Both the position numbers and the translations under genes were made by a program. The notes under the pieces were generated by a model, which worked only from the letters and a program-made list of their open reading frames with translations, was not told the origin of the DNA and made no database searches. Below are positions 1 through 7,277 of a stretch of 10,486 bases of DNA, in pieces. The stretch lies in contig JANLGA010000008.1 in assembly GCA_024653225.1 (NCBI GenBank), positions 30,166 through 40,651 of the forward strand, given 5' to 3'. How positions within the stretch are numbered: the stretch's first letter is position 1; the number at the start of each line of letters is the position of its first letter. Origin of the DNA: Bacillota bacterium (GTDB lineage: Bacteria > Bacillota > Sulfobacillia > JABLXB01).

Positions 1-678
1 AACCGCGAATACTGGTTCGGCACGGACGCGCTCGGGCGCGACCTGTTCGTGAGGGTGCTGCACGGTGCGCGGATATCCCTTTCAATCGGGATCGTTTCCA
101 GCCTCATCAACCTCTGCATCGGCGTCACATACGGTGCCATTTCGGGGTTCGTCGGCGGTCGAGTGGACGACGTGATGATGAGGATAGTTGACATCCTGTA
201 CGCGGTGCCGATCCTTCTCGTGGTCATCCTGCTCATGGTGTTGCTCGGAGCGGGCCTGACGAACATATTCATCGCCCTGGGAATCGCCTACTGGCTGACC
301 ATGGCGAGGATCGTGCGGGGGCAGATCCTGGCAGTCAAGGAGCAGGACTACATCCTTGCTGCACGCGTCATAGGGGTGAAGCGCTCGAAACTGATCCTCA
401 GGCACCTCATTCCCAACGCCATCGGTCCCATTGTGGTATACGCCACGCTGAGCATTCCGACCGCGATCTTCCTCGAGGCATTCCTGAGCTTCATCGGGCT
501 CGGGGTGTCCGCGCCCATTGCAAGCTGGGGAACGCTCGCTTCCGACGGCATCCAGTCCATGAAGTCGTATCCCTGGCAGCTGTTCTTCCCCGCCGCTGCG
601 ATCAGCATCTGCCTCTTGAGCTTCAACTTCGTCGGGGACGGATTGAGGGACGCCCTCGATCCCCGGCTGCGGAAATAG
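1..678 (+). CDS. dppC: Peptide ABC transporter permease, DppC/OppC type (5' truncated)
   Basis: This is one of the two membrane subunits of a Dpp/Opp-family importer for di- or oligopeptides (nickel or other small ligands are possible in this family). The reading frame is open from base 1, so the start lies outside the window; 225 residues are visible of a usual ~280–300. The first visible residues include the DppC hallmark WFGTDALGRDLF, encoded before the first internal ATG/GTG, which is why I treat the gene as truncated rather than starting at 49. Several hydrophobic helices follow. The cytoplasmic EAA-type coupling loop (YILAARVIGVKRSKLILRHL, about 349–408) contacts the ATPases. The C-terminus DGLRDALDPRLRK is typical of the subfamily. 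The dppD start follows 15 nt after the stop, so it is the proximal remnant of a dpp operon. The ligand cannot be told from this subunit. Confidence 0.96.
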   Translation, partial: NREYWFGTDALGRDLFVRVLHGARISLSIGIVSSLINLCIGVTYGAISGFVGGRVDDVMMRIVDILYAVPILLVVILLMVLLGAGLTNIFIALGIAYWLTMARIVRGQILAVKEQDYILAARVIGVKRSKLILRHLIPNAIGPIVVYATLSIPTAIFLEAFLSFIGLGVSAPIASWGTLASDGIQSMKSYPWQLFFPAAAISICLLSFNFVGDGLRDALDPRLRK

Positions 679-693
679 GAGGGGGGAGCAGAC

Positions 694-1707
694 ATGGCCG
701 AGGTATTGCTGAGCGTAAGGGACCTTGAAGTCAGGTTCAGGACTTATGCCGGAGAAGTCCAGGCCGTCCGGGGCGTGTCGTTCGACGTCAACAAGGGAGA
801 AGTAGTCGCCCTCGTGGGCGAGTCGGGTTGCGGCAAGACTGTCACGGTGCTTTCCATAATGAGGCTAATACAGATCCCTCCGGGGAATATCGCGCGGGGC
901 TCGATCATCTTCGGGGGCCGCGACCTCCTCGAGCTCAGCGAAAGCGAGATGCAGCACGTTCGCGGGAACAGGATCGCCATGGTGTTCCAGGACCCGATGA
1001 CTTCGCTCAACCCCGTTTTCTCCGTGGGCAACCAGCTGTGCGAGCCGCTGATCCTACACCAACACCTCGCGGGCGGGGCGGCAATGAAGCGGGCCGTGCA
1101 GATGCTCGAGATGGTCAACATACCCAACGCTAGGGAGCGCCTGGGCCAGTACCCGTTCCAATTCAGCGGGGGGATGAGACAGCGGGCCATGATCGCCATG
1201 GCGCTGTCGTGCAACCCCGAATTGCTCATCGCGGACGAGCCGTCAACGGCCCTGGACGTCACGATCCAGGCGCAGATCATAGACCTGCTCACCGAGCTCA
1301 AGAGGAAGATGGACACGGCGATCATGTTGATCACGCACGACCTGGGCGTGGTGGCGAGGATCGCCCAGAAGGTCATGGTCATGTACGCGGGGAAGATAAT
1401 CGAGCGGGGCACGGTGAGGGACATATACCGCCAGCCCAGGCACCCTTACACGTGGGGATTGCTGGCCGCGGTCCCGCGCCTCGATACCAGGGAGAAGAAG
1501 CGGCTGGTGCCGATTTATGGACAACCGCCGGACCTGATTGATCCACCCAAGGGGTGTGCGTTCTGGCAGAGGTGCAACTATGCGATGAAGATCTGTACCG
1601 AGATGGAACCCGAATCCGTGACCGTTTCGGACGGGCACGAGGTGTGTTGCTGGCTCGAGCACAGCATGGCTCCCAAAGTAGAATGGGGAAGGGCGGTGGG
1701 CCAATGA
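694..1707 (+). CDS. dppD: Peptide ABC transporter ATP-binding protein, DppD/OppD type
   Basis: This is the first of the paired cytoplasmic ATPases that power the peptide importer. It has 337 residues, the normal family length. Motifs visible: Walker A GESGCGKT at 42–49, Q-loop Gln99 in VFQDP, signature FSGGM at 157–161, Walker B LLIADEP ending in catalytic Glu182, and H-loop His215. After about residue 245 comes the oligopeptide-transporter C-terminal domain (HPYTWGLLAAVP, then IDPPKGC). It carries cysteines 288, 294, 301 and 319 in a C-x5-C-x6-C-x17-C pattern, with an extra Cys318. Related Dpp ATPases are known to hold an iron–sulfur cluster in this domain, so cluster binding is likely but inferred. 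A strong ribosome site (GAGGGGGGAG) precedes the ATG, and the stop overlaps the next start (ATGA). OppD is the alternative name; substrate class is not resolved. Confidence 0.96.
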   Translation: MAEVLLSVRDLEVRFRTYAGEVQAVRGVSFDVNKGEVVALVGESGCGKTVTVLSIMRLIQIPPGNIARGSIIFGGRDLLELSESEMQHVRGNRIAMVFQDPMTSLNPVFSVGNQLCEPLILHQHLAGGAAMKRAVQMLEMVNIPNARERLGQYPFQFSGGMRQRAMIAMALSCNPELLIADEPSTALDVTIQAQIIDLLTELKRKMDTAIMLITHDLGVVARIAQKVMVMYAGKIIERGTVRDIYRQPRHPYTWGLLAAVPRLDTREKKRLVPIYGQPPDLIDPPKGCAFWQRCNYAMKICTEMEPESVTVSDGHEVCCWLEHSMAPKVEWGRAVGQ

Positions 1708-2699
1708 ACGCGGGAGAAGGCGCCGTCCCGGCGACCGTGCTCGAGGTAAAGAACCTGAAGAAGCACTTTGCGATGAAAGCGGGGCTGTGGGGCTCGGACT
1801 ACCGGACCGTCAAGGCGGTGGACGGGATATCCTTCCACATTTCACGCGGAGAAACGCTGGGACTCGTCGGCGAGAGCGGGTGCGGCAAGACCACCGTGGG
1901 AAGGGTGATAACCCGGATATACGAGCCGACGGCCGGCAGCGTCATCTTCAACGGCCGGGACATAAGCCACCTGTCCGAACAGGCGCTGTTTCCGACGAGG
2001 CGCAGGATGCAGATGATATTCCAGGACCCGTACGCCTCGTTGAACCCCAGGATGACCGTGGAAGAGATCGTCGCCGAGCCGATGGAAGTGCACCTCCCGC
2101 TATCCGCGAACGAGCGTAGGGAGCGCGTGATGGAGCTGCTCGAATTGGTGCGACTGAGCCCCGAGCATGCGACCAGGTTTCCGCACGAGTTCAGCGGCGG
2201 CCAGCGCCAAAGGATCGGGGTCGCGAGGGCGCTGGCGGCGGAACCCGAGTTGATAGTGTGTGACGAACCCATATCGGCGCTCGACGTCTCGATCCAGGCG
2301 CAGGTAGTCAACATGCTCCAGGACCTGCAGGAGCGCCTCGGCATAACGTATCTCTTCATCGCGCACGACCTCTCCATGGTGAAACACATATCCAACAGGG
2401 TGGCGGTCATGTATCTCGGCAAGATAGTGGAACTTGCGCCGAGCGTGGAGCTGTACGATCGCCCGCTCCACCCGTATACGCAAGCCCTCCTGTCCGCGAT
2501 CCCGATCCCGGATCCGGACGTCGAGGCGGAGAGGCGCCGCATAATCCTGCAGGGCGATGTGCCGAGCCCGATCGACCCGCCGAGCGGGTGCAGGTTTAGG
2601 ACGAGGTGCAGCCGCGCCATGCCGGCTTGTGCGGAGACGGAGCCCGAACTCAAGGATGCCGGGGGAGGACACACCGTGGCCTGCCTGCTCCACGAGTGA
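1704..2699 (+). CDS. dppF: Peptide ABC transporter ATP-binding protein, DppF/OppF type
   Basis: This is the second ATPase of the importer, expected to pair with DppD beneath the two permeases. It has 331 residues. Motifs: Walker A GESGCGKT at 56–63, Q-loop Gln107 in IFQDPYASLNPR, signature FSGGQ at 163–167, Walker B ELIVCDEP with Glu188, and H-loop His221. The PYASLNPRMTV stretch is typical of the F-type subunit. Its C-terminal domain repeats the cysteine spacing of the partner exactly: C296, C302, C309 and C327. The frame stays open 50 codons further upstream, but those codons overlap dppD. The ATG at 1704 makes a standard ATGA overlap with the dppD stop, has a purine-rich GGGAAGGGCGGTGGG ahead of it, and puts the ATPase fold right at the N-terminus, so I use it. 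Translation is probably coupled to dppD. Confidence 0.95.
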   Translation: MNAGEGAVPATVLEVKNLKKHFAMKAGLWGSDYRTVKAVDGISFHISRGETLGLVGESGCGKTTVGRVITRIYEPTAGSVIFNGRDISHLSEQALFPTRRRMQMIFQDPYASLNPRMTVEEIVAEPMEVHLPLSANERRERVMELLELVRLSPEHATRFPHEFSGGQRQRIGVARALAAEPELIVCDEPISALDVSIQAQVVNMLQDLQERLGITYLFIAHDLSMVKHISNRVAVMYLGKIVELAPSVELYDRPLHPYTQALLSAIPIPDPDVEAERRRIILQGDVPSPIDPPSGCRFRTRCSRAMPACAETEPELKDAGGGHTVACLLHE

Positions 2700-2744
2700 G
2701 AACGGGACGCGGGCGCGCATTCGAAGTGCGGGGAGCGTCGTCCG

Positions 2745-3374
2745 ATGGTGGTGATCGGCCTCACGGGCGGAATAGCGAGCGGCAAGTCAACGGTTTCGTC
2801 CGTTCTGAGGGAATTGGGGGCGGAGATAGTTGATGCCGATCTGATAGGCCGCGAGATAGTGAAGCGGGGATCTCCTGCGTGGAATGCCATCCGGCGGGAA
2901 TTCGGGGATGGCATTCTTCGGCCCGACGGGAGCATCGACCGACCGAAGCTGGGGGCGCTGGTATTCTCGAACAGGGCGGCCCTCCGCAAGCTGAACGAAC
3001 TCACTCACCCCGATATCCGACGCGTAGTGCGGGAGAGGATAGCGGCCGCATCGCAAAGGCCGGGGGGGCCGCCCCCGGCCGTAGTCGTTGACGCGGCCGT
3101 CCTATTCGAGGCCGGCATAGACTCGCTCGTGGACGTCGTGTGGCTCGTGGAGGTGGACCCGGAAACGCAGGCGAAGAGGCTCATGGCGAGGGACGGGTTT
3201 TCGCCGGAGACCGCCCGCGCGCGCATATCGGCACAAGCCGCCTTCAAGAAATCCACCGAGAAGCCGGTGGTCGTGATTGACAACACCGGGTCGGTCGAGG
3301 ACCTGGAGCGACGGGTCAGGGGCCTGTGGTTCTCCACGGTCCCCGGTGAGGGCGGCGAGGTGAGGCCCAGGTGA
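2745..3374 (+). CDS. coaE: Dephospho-CoA kinase
   Basis: CoaE is the last enzyme of coenzyme A synthesis: it phosphorylates the 3'-hydroxyl of dephospho-CoA using ATP. It has 209 residues, normal for the family. Visible: P-loop GGIASGKST at 8–16, the DAD motif at 30–32 that includes the likely catalytic aspartate, LNELTHPDIRR at 83–93 from the CoA-binding region, VDAAVLFEAGID at 115–126, the lid segment QAKRLMARDGFS (142–153) with RISAQ, and the VIDNTGS strand at 178–184. The insert around 104–112 (QRPGGPPPA) is a Pro/Gly linker encoded by a GC palindrome. ATG at 2745 is the only sensible start: the in-frame codons back to the dppF stop hold no start codon, and GGGGAG lies 9 nt upstream. It follows dppF by 45 nt and overlaps the next gene at GTGA, so it is probably expressed from the transporter operon. 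Confidence 0.96.
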   Translation: MVVIGLTGGIASGKSTVSSVLRELGAEIVDADLIGREIVKRGSPAWNAIRREFGDGILRPDGSIDRPKLGALVFSNRAALRKLNELTHPDIRRVVRERIAAASQRPGGPPPAVVVDAAVLFEAGIDSLVDVVWLVEVDPETQAKRLMARDGFSPETARARISAQAAFKKSTEKPVVVIDNTGSVEDLERRVRGLWFSTVPGEGGEVRPR

Positions 3375-3970
3375 CGCCCTTGTCGCCCGGTAACCGGGGT
3401 CCGGTCTCCCGGCCCCGGCGCCGGCTGTGGTTTGCGGCGCTCGCCTCGGTTCCCGTGCTGTTCGCGGCATTTGTGATCGTCATTCGGGCCCTTTACCCCG
3501 TGAAGTACTCCGCGTGCGTTGACGCGTCCTGCGCCGAGTTCGGCCTCGAACCGTCGCTCGTATACGCTGTCATCCGGGTCGAAAGCGGATTCCAACCCGG
3601 CGCGCGGTCCCCCGCCGGGGCCGTGGGATTGATGCAATTGATGCCCTCCACGGGGGCCTGGGCCGCCTCGGAGATGGGAATCGAGTACTCCGACGAGGTC
3701 CTGCTGGACCCCGCCGCGAACATCCGGCTCGGGTCGTTCTACTTGAGGCATCTGCTGGACCAGTTCCGCGGGGACATCGTCACCGCGCTGGCGGCCTACA
3801 ACGGGGGCGTGCGCAACGTGAGGGAATGGCTCCAGCGCAACGGGAAGTGGCCCCTCGATCCAGCCGACATCCGCTTCGACGAGACGAGGCGGTTCATCCA
3901 GAGGGTGACGTTCGACAGAAGGGTCTACGAGATCGTCTACCCGGGTTACCTGGGCAAGCCCCGCGGGTAG
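3371..3970 (+). CDS. Membrane-anchored lytic murein transglycosylase (SLT family)
   Basis: This is a peptidoglycan-cleaving enzyme expected to act outside the membrane on glycan strands, leaving 1,6-anhydro-MurNAc ends. It has 199 residues. A basic stretch (PRRR, about 15–18) precedes one hydrophobic segment at about 19–39, which reads as an N-terminal anchor or uncleaved signal. The SLT domain spans about 48–190: the catalytic glutamate is Glu71 in VIRVESGFQP, followed by GLMQLMP at 86–92, DPAANIRLGSFYL at 113–125 and AAYNGG at 141–146. These are the standard goose-lysozyme-like SLT motifs of the short SltY/MltE-like proteins. The start is GTG at 3371, overlapping the coaE stop (GTGA), so translation is probably coupled. 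The coaE–SLT pairing is, to my memory, recurrent in Bacillota; the functional link is unknown. Confidence 0.93.
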   Translation: MTPLSPGNRGPVSRPRRRLWFAALASVPVLFAAFVIVIRALYPVKYSACVDASCAEFGLEPSLVYAVIRVESGFQPGARSPAGAVGLMQLMPSTGAWAASEMGIEYSDEVLLDPAANIRLGSFYLRHLLDQFRGDIVTALAAYNGGVRNVREWLQRNGKWPLDPADIRFDETRRFIQRVTFDRRVYEIVYPGYLGKPRG

Positions 3971-3980
3971 GGGGTATCGC

Positions 3981-4970
3981 ATGGAGGGGCGAGAGATCGC
4001 CAGGGTCGTGGCGACGAGACAGCTCACGGAGGAACAGGTCGGGATCATCGAGGGCGCGACGCCGGGAGTGGCGGTCGTGGGTGCCCGCGATAGGGGGCAA
4101 CTCCTCGAGGAGATAGTGGGCGCGCACGTGCTTTTCGCGGCATGGGGCGGCGTCCGTCTCGATGCGGAGATACTCCGGGCGGCCGCGAATCTCCGCTGGA
4201 TCCACGTCGGGAGCACGGGCGTCGAGACGGTCCTGATCCCGGAGTTGGTCGAGTCGGACCTGGTGGTGACCAATTCTCGCAGGGTTCACGCGGTGCCGGT
4301 GGCGGAGCACGTGTTCGCTATGTTGCTCGCCCTCGCGAAGCACCTGCCGGAGTACGATTCCCAGAAGGCGAGGCGGGAATGGAGACGGGTCCCGGGGGAC
4401 GCGGTGTCCGGGGCGACCCTCGGGATCGTCGGCTTCGGCGCCGTCGGGCGAGAGATCGCCGGCCGCGCGCTGGCATTCGGAATGAGGGTGCTGGCCGTCC
4501 GCAGGGCGGCCGGTGACAGGGACGCGTGCGGCCGCGACGCGGCGCCCGCGGAGCGAGTCGTGGGCCGGGAGCGACTGGCCGAGGTACTGGGGGAGAGCGA
4601 CTTTGTCGCGATCTGCGTACCCCTTACTTCCGAGACGCGCGGGTTGATCGGCCGACGAGAGATGGCGGCGATGAAGAAAGGCGCACGCCTGGTCAACGTC
4701 TCCCGCGGCGGGGTCGTGGACGAAGCGGCGCTCGTCGAGGCGCTGCAAAGCCGCCACCTGGCGGGGGCGGCGCTGGACGTGTTCGAACGTGAACCCTTGC
4801 CGCCGGACAGCCCGCTGTGGTCCGTTGACAACCTGCTCATGACACCCCACGTCGCCGGAAGCCGCCGGGACCACATAGCGGCCCTCACCGAACACTTCGC
4901 CGAGAATCTCAGGCGATGGCTGTCCGGCGAGGAACTGCTGGACATCGTGGATAAGCGCAAGGGGTACTGA
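3981..4970 (+). CDS. D-2-hydroxyacid dehydrogenase (NAD(P)-dependent)
   Basis: This oxidoreductase interconverts 2-oxoacids and D-2-hydroxyacids; the exact substrate (glyoxylate/hydroxypyruvate, branched 2-oxoacids or other) cannot be told. It has 329 residues. An N-terminal substrate-domain half is followed by the Rossmann domain: GxGxxG motif GFGAVG at 151–156, then catalytic Arg242 in NVSRGGVVDE, Glu271 in EPLPPDSPLW and His290 in TPHVAG. This is a full catalytic triad of the D-isomer-specific family. At the end of the second Rossmann strand the sequence reads VLAVRRAAGD (170–179), with Arg174–Arg175 where NAD-specific members have an acidic residue, so NADP(H) is the more likely cofactor (inference). 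The N-terminal RWIHVGSTGVE resembles GhrA-like members. ATG lies 10 nt after the transglycosylase stop with TAGGGGGT as ribosome site. It is probably the last gene of the plus-strand unit; its stop is 3 nt from the convergent permease stop. Confidence 0.92.
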   Translation: MEGREIARVVATRQLTEEQVGIIEGATPGVAVVGARDRGQLLEEIVGAHVLFAAWGGVRLDAEILRAAANLRWIHVGSTGVETVLIPELVESDLVVTNSRRVHAVPVAEHVFAMLLALAKHLPEYDSQKARREWRRVPGDAVSGATLGIVGFGAVGREIAGRALAFGMRVLAVRRAAGDRDACGRDAAPAERVVGRERLAEVLGESDFVAICVPLTSETRGLIGRREMAAMKKGARLVNVSRGGVVDEAALVEALQSRHLAGAALDVFEREPLPPDSPLWSVDNLLMTPHVAGSRRDHIAALTEHFAENLRRWLSGEELLDIVDKRKGY

Positions 4971-4973
4971 ACG

Positions 4974-5711
4974 TCAAGCCGGGGACCTGATCCTGCGGAG
5001 CATCCTCGAGTACAGGGCGGCGCAGACCGCGACGCTGTAGACGAGGCCCGCGCCGAGGTATCCCCATGCGGGCTCGCCCCGATACAGCAGCCAGTACGCC
5101 TTGGCCGGCCAGTAGCTCGGTATCAGCCCCAGCAGGAATTGCCACGGGGAGCGCCAGAAAAACGCCACCATCGGTCCGGCCAGCGTAACGGTCCCCAAGC
5201 CTTTCAGCAGGGCGAGTCCCTCTACCTTGTTGGACGCGAGGGCGACGAGAGAGAGCATAGTGAACACGGACACCGCCGACCCCAGCGCCAGCGCCGGCAA
5301 CGTCCGGAGAACGGTCCGCGGCGATACTAGGCCGGTCGCCCAGGAGTAGACGGCGCTGTAGGGGATGCTCACGAGCGCGGCAGCCGCCAGGCGATAGACT
5401 AGGTAGGCGCCGAGGGAAACCCGCGTCACCACCAGGGCGGGGAACACGTAGTCGTCCCTCTCGTCGAGAAGCAGGAGCCCATACACCATCCCCGTGAACA
5501 GCGGTATCGGCAGCGTGTAGGCGGTCATGATCAGCGGGTGGTAGTCCTCGATGGAAACACCGTAAGTCGTCGCCAGCCAGTCGGCTGCGATCGGCAGGAT
5601 GAGCCTGAGCAGGGCCACGTATACCCAGGGAGTCAGCAACATGAACACGACCAGGGGGTCCCTGGGGATGCTCCTCAGGTCGTTCAGCAGGAACGCCCTC
5701 ACCGGCTTCAT
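4974..5711 (-). CDS. ABC-2-type exporter permease, second subunit
   Basis: This is an integral membrane subunit of an ABC exporter, 245 residues. It begins MKPVRAFLLNDLRSIPRDPL, a cytoplasmic amphipathic start typical of ABC-2 permeases. Hydrophobic segments lie at about 22–43, 59–82, 97–123, 135–159, 169–187 and 214–234, giving six predicted helices. Between helices 2 and 3 is the motif LLDERDDYVFPALVVTRVS (81–99), the conserved DERD-type coupling segment of these exporters. The frame stays open far upstream, but the ATG at 5711 overlaps the stop of the preceding permease (ATGA), which fixes the start. From memory the three-gene arrangement resembles the mycobacterial Rv2686c–Rv2688c exporter family annotated for fluoroquinolone export; that is a weak analogy, and the substrate is unknown. 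Confidence 0.88.
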   Translation of the reverse strand: MKPVRAFLLNDLRSIPRDPLVVFMLLTPWVYVALLRLILPIAADWLATTYGVSIEDYHPLIMTAYTLPIPLFTGMVYGLLLLDERDDYVFPALVVTRVSLGAYLVYRLAAAALVSIPYSAVYSWATGLVSPRTVLRTLPALALGSAVSVFTMLSLVALASNKVEGLALLKGLGTVTLAGPMVAFFWRSPWQFLLGLIPSYWPAKAYWLLYRGEPAWGYLGAGLVYSVAVCAALYSRMLRRIRSPA

Positions 5712-6418
5712 ATCGCCCCGCCTCCCCCGCGGGCGATCACGTAGCGTTCGAACCGGGCACTCGCCAGGTAGAGGAGGACGGCTATCCAGACTGCCTGGTG
5801 CACGACGGCCCCGGCGGCCTCCCATCCCGCGGCTCCCCCGAACGCGCCTCTCAAGAGCACCAAGGACCCCCGGGTCGGGGCCAGGTACATGAGCGGACTC
5901 CTGACCCACCCGAAGTATTCCAGCAAGGGCAGGACCAGCACGAACACGTACAGCGGGATCACCACGATGAAATTGCTGACGGATGTGTAGGGTGACACAG
6001 CGATCAAGCCGACCAGCAGCGAGATCACCGACATGGGGATCGTCCCCGCCGTCAGCATGAACAGGTTGTAGCCGGGACCGTACGACGCCGTCACCACCAT
6101 GATGGTGATGACCCAGGCGAGCGCCGTCAGGGACAGGAGCTTCGACGCGAGGTACTCGGCGAACGTGACCGGCGCGATCATCATGGCGTACAGGGTCCTC
6201 TCGCCCTTTTCGAACAATACCTGCCCCGCGATGAACGCCAGCCCGACGGCGCCGAGATCGGCGAAGACCAGGAACGTCACCGCCGCGCCCAAGACCTCCC
6301 GGGGCAGAGCCCGCATCAGCGAGACCCACACGAGCACCACGAACAGCGCGGCGTACAGGAACCCGTAGCGAACCTGGAGCCTGAAGTCCATCTTGAGCAG
6401 GGCCGGCAGGTGCTTCAT
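5708..6418 (-). CDS. ABC-2-type exporter permease, first subunit
   Basis: This is an integral membrane subunit, 236 residues. It starts MKHLPALLKMDFRLQVRYGF, followed by about six hydrophobic helices at 19–36, 44–68, 92–112, 118–141, 148–168 and 204–220. The cytoplasmic segment FEKGERTLYAMMIAPVT (69–85) is the classic ABC-2 motif in which an acidic Glu/Arg cluster precedes 'LxxxPVT' and couples to the ATPase. Another conserved-looking segment, YLAPTRGSLVLLRG (178–191), lies between helices 5 and 6. The ATG overlaps the ATPase stop (ATGA at 6415–6418) and its own stop overlaps the next permease start, so the three genes are translationally linked. It presumably pairs with the second permease as a heterodimer. 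The substrate is not identifiable from sequence. Confidence 0.88.
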   Translation of the reverse strand: MKHLPALLKMDFRLQVRYGFLYAALFVVLVWVSLMRALPREVLGAAVTFLVFADLGAVGLAFIAGQVLFEKGERTLYAMMIAPVTFAEYLASKLLSLTALAWVITIMVVTASYGPGYNLFMLTAGTIPMSVISLLVGLIAVSPYTSVSNFIVVIPLYVFVLVLPLLEYFGWVRSPLMYLAPTRGSLVLLRGAFGGAAGWEAAGAVVHQAVWIAVLLYLASARFERYVIARGGGGAI

Positions 6419-7269
6419 TGCAGCCGCCTCCCGGTCACGCGGATGAACACGTCCTCGAGCGTGGGCTCCTTGCTGTGGATGGTCAGCACCTTCTCGGTCC
6501 TCAGGGTCTCGACGAACCCGGGGTTGTCAGCGAGCCCCTTCATGGGGAACTCCCTCTCCACTATTCGACCGTCCCGCTCCAACCCGACGGACACCACGTG
6601 CTCGCCCCGCTCGATCTTCAGCTTTGATGGGGCGCCGACCAGCTCGATCCTCCCGTCCACGATGAACGCCACCCTGTCGCAGAGCTCGTCGGCGATGAAC
6701 ATGTTGTGGGTGGTGAGGAAAACCGTATGGCCCGCCGCCTTCTGCTCACGTATGAGGTCCCTGATTCCTCGTGAGCCGGCCGGGTCGAGGCCCGCCGTGG
6801 GTTCGTCCAGGAATAGGAGCTGCGGCTTGTTGAGCAGGGCCCTCGCGAAGTTCAGGCGCACCTGCATGCCTTTCGAGTAGGCGCTGACGCGCGTTCTCGC
6901 ATCGTCCCTGAGGCCGACCAATTCGAGGAGCCTGAGGGGATCCTCCGTCCCCGGCCCGTGGAGCGACCGGAAGAACTCGAGGTTCTCCAGCGCCGTCAGC
7001 TTCTGGTAGTGGGAGGGGAACTCGAAGACCACGCCTATCTTCGAGTAGTACTCCGGTCCCCAACGTTCCAGGTCCTTCCCCAGTATCCGGATTTCCCCGG
7101 AGTACCCGGTCAGCAGCTTTATCAGGATCTTCTGGGTCGTGGTCTTGCCGGCGGCGTTCGGCCCGAGGAAGCCGAGTATTTCGCCCTTCTCGACCTCGAA
7201 ACTGACGCCGTCCACCGCCGGACGAGCGCCTCCGCGGTACCTGAAGGACAGCCCCCTTACCTGGATCAT
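6415..7269 (-). CDS. ABC exporter ATP-binding protein with atypical Q-loop and signature
   Basis: This cytoplasmic ATPase drives the two downstream permeases; it has 284 residues. Motifs: Walker A GPNAAGKTT at 36–44 (Ala where the common form is GPNGAGKST), Walker B LLFLDEPTAGLDP with Glu156, and H-loop His188 in LTTHNM. Two motifs are unusual. The Q-loop glutamine is replaced by Glu83 in VVFEFPSHYQKLT, and the signature is YSKGM (131–135) instead of LSGGQ. A C-terminal extension after about 220 ends in EPTLEDVFIRVTGRRL, the usual tail of ABC-2 exporter ATPases. The frame is open up to 7425, but that start would sit inside the tRNA gene. ATG at 7269 has a strong GGGAGGGG site 8 nt away and begins MIQVRGLSFRY, the normal fold start. 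First gene of the minus-strand operon. Confidence 0.92.
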   Translation of the reverse strand: MIQVRGLSFRYRGGARPAVDGVSFEVEKGEILGFLGPNAAGKTTTQKILIKLLTGYSGEIRILGKDLERWGPEYYSKIGVVFEFPSHYQKLTALENLEFFRSLHGPGTEDPLRLLELVGLRDDARTRVSAYSKGMQVRLNFARALLNKPQLLFLDEPTAGLDPAGSRGIRDLIREQKAAGHTVFLTTHNMFIADELCDRVAFIVDGRIELVGAPSKLKIERGEHVVSVGLERDGRIVEREFPMKGLADNPGFVETLRTEKVLTIHSKEPTLEDVFIRVTGRRLQ

Positions 7270-7277
7270 CCCGACGA

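Noticed and set aside
1799..3004. Minus-strand frame of about 400 residues opposite dppF and coaE
   Set aside because: Ser/Arg-rich shadow of two well-supported plus-strand genes with no recognisable domain or ribosome site.
3005..4895. Long minus-strand open frames opposite coaE, the transglycosylase and the dehydrogenase
   Set aside because: Low stop-codon frequency in GC-rich DNA explains them; the peptides are Arg/Pro-rich without motifs, while the plus strand carries complete conserved proteins.
5712..6329. Minus-strand frame extending the second permease upstream to about 450 residues
   Set aside because: The extension is a GC-rich shadow of the first permease in another frame, with Arg/Gly-rich composition and no helices; the ATG at 5711 makes an ATGA overlap.
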